Shown here: piece after piece, positions 20,823 to 21,346 of the stretch
Layout of the letters: the number at the start of each line of letters is the position of its first letter
How positions within the stretch are numbered: the first letter of the stretch is position 1
From: Elusimicrobia bacterium UBA6262
GTDB lineage: Bacteria > CAYTYR01 > UBA6262
DNA length: 21,346 nucleotides
Reading direction: 5' to 3'
NCBI GenBank assembly: GCA_002441095.1
Contig: DJVG01000014.1
Location: forward strand, 10,422 to 31,767
Notes under the pieces: model-generated
The model's database searches: none
Seen by the model: the letters and a program-made list of their open reading frames with translations, nothing else
What the model was told of the DNA's origin: nothing
Program-made: the position numbers and the translations under genes

Positions 20823-21346
20823 TTACGCATCCTTTGTGCCAATAGGAATGGTGAAATAAGCGGTAGCGCCGTAATCAGGATTGTTTTTAACATCCAATCG
20901 TCCGCCATGCGATTCAATGATAGAGCGGCTAATAGACAATCCCATACCTAACCCATCTGGCTTGCTTGTAAAAAACCGGGTGAAGAGTTTCGGTATATTC
21001 TCCGCAAGCAGACCGCCTCCTGAATCCTTCACTTCTACGATGATCTTGTCAGAATCTTGCCGCGCTGTGCGGATCAATATTTCACGGACATCGCGACTGC
21101 TATCCAGCACATCAAAACTATTACTGATCAGATTCAGGAGAACCTGTTGCAGCTGTATCCGGTCTCCCTGGATCAGCGGAAGATCACGAGCAAATTCTTT
21201 TTTTAAAACAACATTCCTTACCGTGGCATCAGTAGCTATTAGCTCTACAGTATCGTTAATAACAGTATTGATATCGAGCGGTTTCATTTCAGGCTCACCC
21301 TTCTTCAGCAGTGAACGCAGGCGATGGATGACTTCAGCCGCCCGTT
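20823..21346 (-). CDS. Sensor histidine kinase, C-terminal part
   Basis: Partial: the open frame continues past the right edge, so the start and input domains are not seen. The visible 174 residues begin RAAEVIHRLRSLLKKGEPEM, which is the helix after the dimerisation/phosphoacceptor domain of FixL/DctB-like kinases. The ATP-binding domain is intact: N-box LQQVLLNLISNSFDVL, G1 box VKDSGGGL, F/G2 region LFTRFFTSKPDGLGMGLSIS and the closing helix ESHGGRL. The His itself lies outside the window. A start codon at the internal ATG (21287) would remove required sequence and is rejected. It is directly followed by its FixJ-type regulator. Confidence 0.93.
   Translation of the reverse strand, partial: RAAEVIHRLRSLLKKGEPEMKPLDINTVINDTVELIATDATVRNVVLKKEFARDLPLIQGDRIQLQQVLLNLISNSFDVLDSSRDVREILIRTARQDSDKIIVEVKDSGGGLLAENIPKLFTRFFTSKPDGLGMGLSISRSIIESHGGRLDVKNNPDYGATAYFTIPIGTKDA

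Noticed and set aside
1..21346. CRISPR array, toxin-antitoxin pair, prophage or defence island
   Set aside because: No regularly spaced repeats, no nuclease, integrase, transposase or toxin motifs were found on either strand.

Overview
The window reads as about 21 kb of a diderm (Gram-negative-type) bacterial chromosome. Evidence for an outer membrane is direct: an OmpA C-terminal domain, several short beta-barrel-like proteins, lipoprotein signal peptides, an AsmA-like protein and a Spy/CpxP-type periplasmic protein. The large secreted peptidase ends in a FlgD/T9SS-like C-terminal domain, and hemerythrin, HD-GYP and FixJ-type regulators are also present. Together these fit an uncultivated, probably anaerobic or micro-aerobic lineage, for example the Omnitrophota / Saganbacteria / Desantisbacteria neighbourhood. 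That placement is inference. Every gene I can support lies on the minus strand, so the layout below runs from high to low coordinates, in the direction of transcription. I saw no tRNA, rRNA, CRISPR, transposase or phage gene.

21346-19474, signalling: the end of a sensor histidine kinase (cut by the window edge) is followed with no gap by a FixJ/LuxR-type response regulator. A single-domain receiver then follows, with its own near-consensus sigma-70 promoter, and then a 50-aa Cys-rich mini-protein. 19323-16154, stress and c-di-GMP: a 58-aa basic protein, a 101-aa unrecognised protein, two tiny membrane proteins (PLDc_N-like and DUF3185) and a PAS-PAS-PAS-GGDEF-HD-GYP protein that keeps both sets of catalytic motifs.

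16030-11059, cell envelope: an OmpA-family protein with a long Ala-rich coiled coil; a 210-bp hairpin-rich gap holding REP-like repeats; an AsmA-like protein; a small secreted Tyr/Arg-rich protein; a 48-aa Lmo0937-type membrane protein; a BON-domain lipoprotein; a small outer-membrane barrel; and a small lipoprotein. 10985-8025, lipid/outer membrane: a DUF3943 barrel protein followed by two tandem PAP2 phosphatase paralogues. This three-gene unit is the best candidate here for a poorly described system, probably removal of phosphate from an envelope lipid coupled to an outer-membrane partner.

7941-6298: a Spy-like periplasmic protein ending in a very clear terminator, then a split chromate-transporter pair (ATGA overlap) whose promoter begins in the terminator tail and implies a leaderless mRNA. 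6159-3235: a secreted papain-like peptidase and a matrixin-like lipoprotein metallopeptidase, expressed from a TTGACA/TATAAA promoter and ended by a hairpin terminator. 3073-1: rsgA (ribosome-assembly GTPase), a secreted TolB-like propeller, a hemerythrin-like diiron protein and the start of a secreted von Willebrand A protein that runs off the window.
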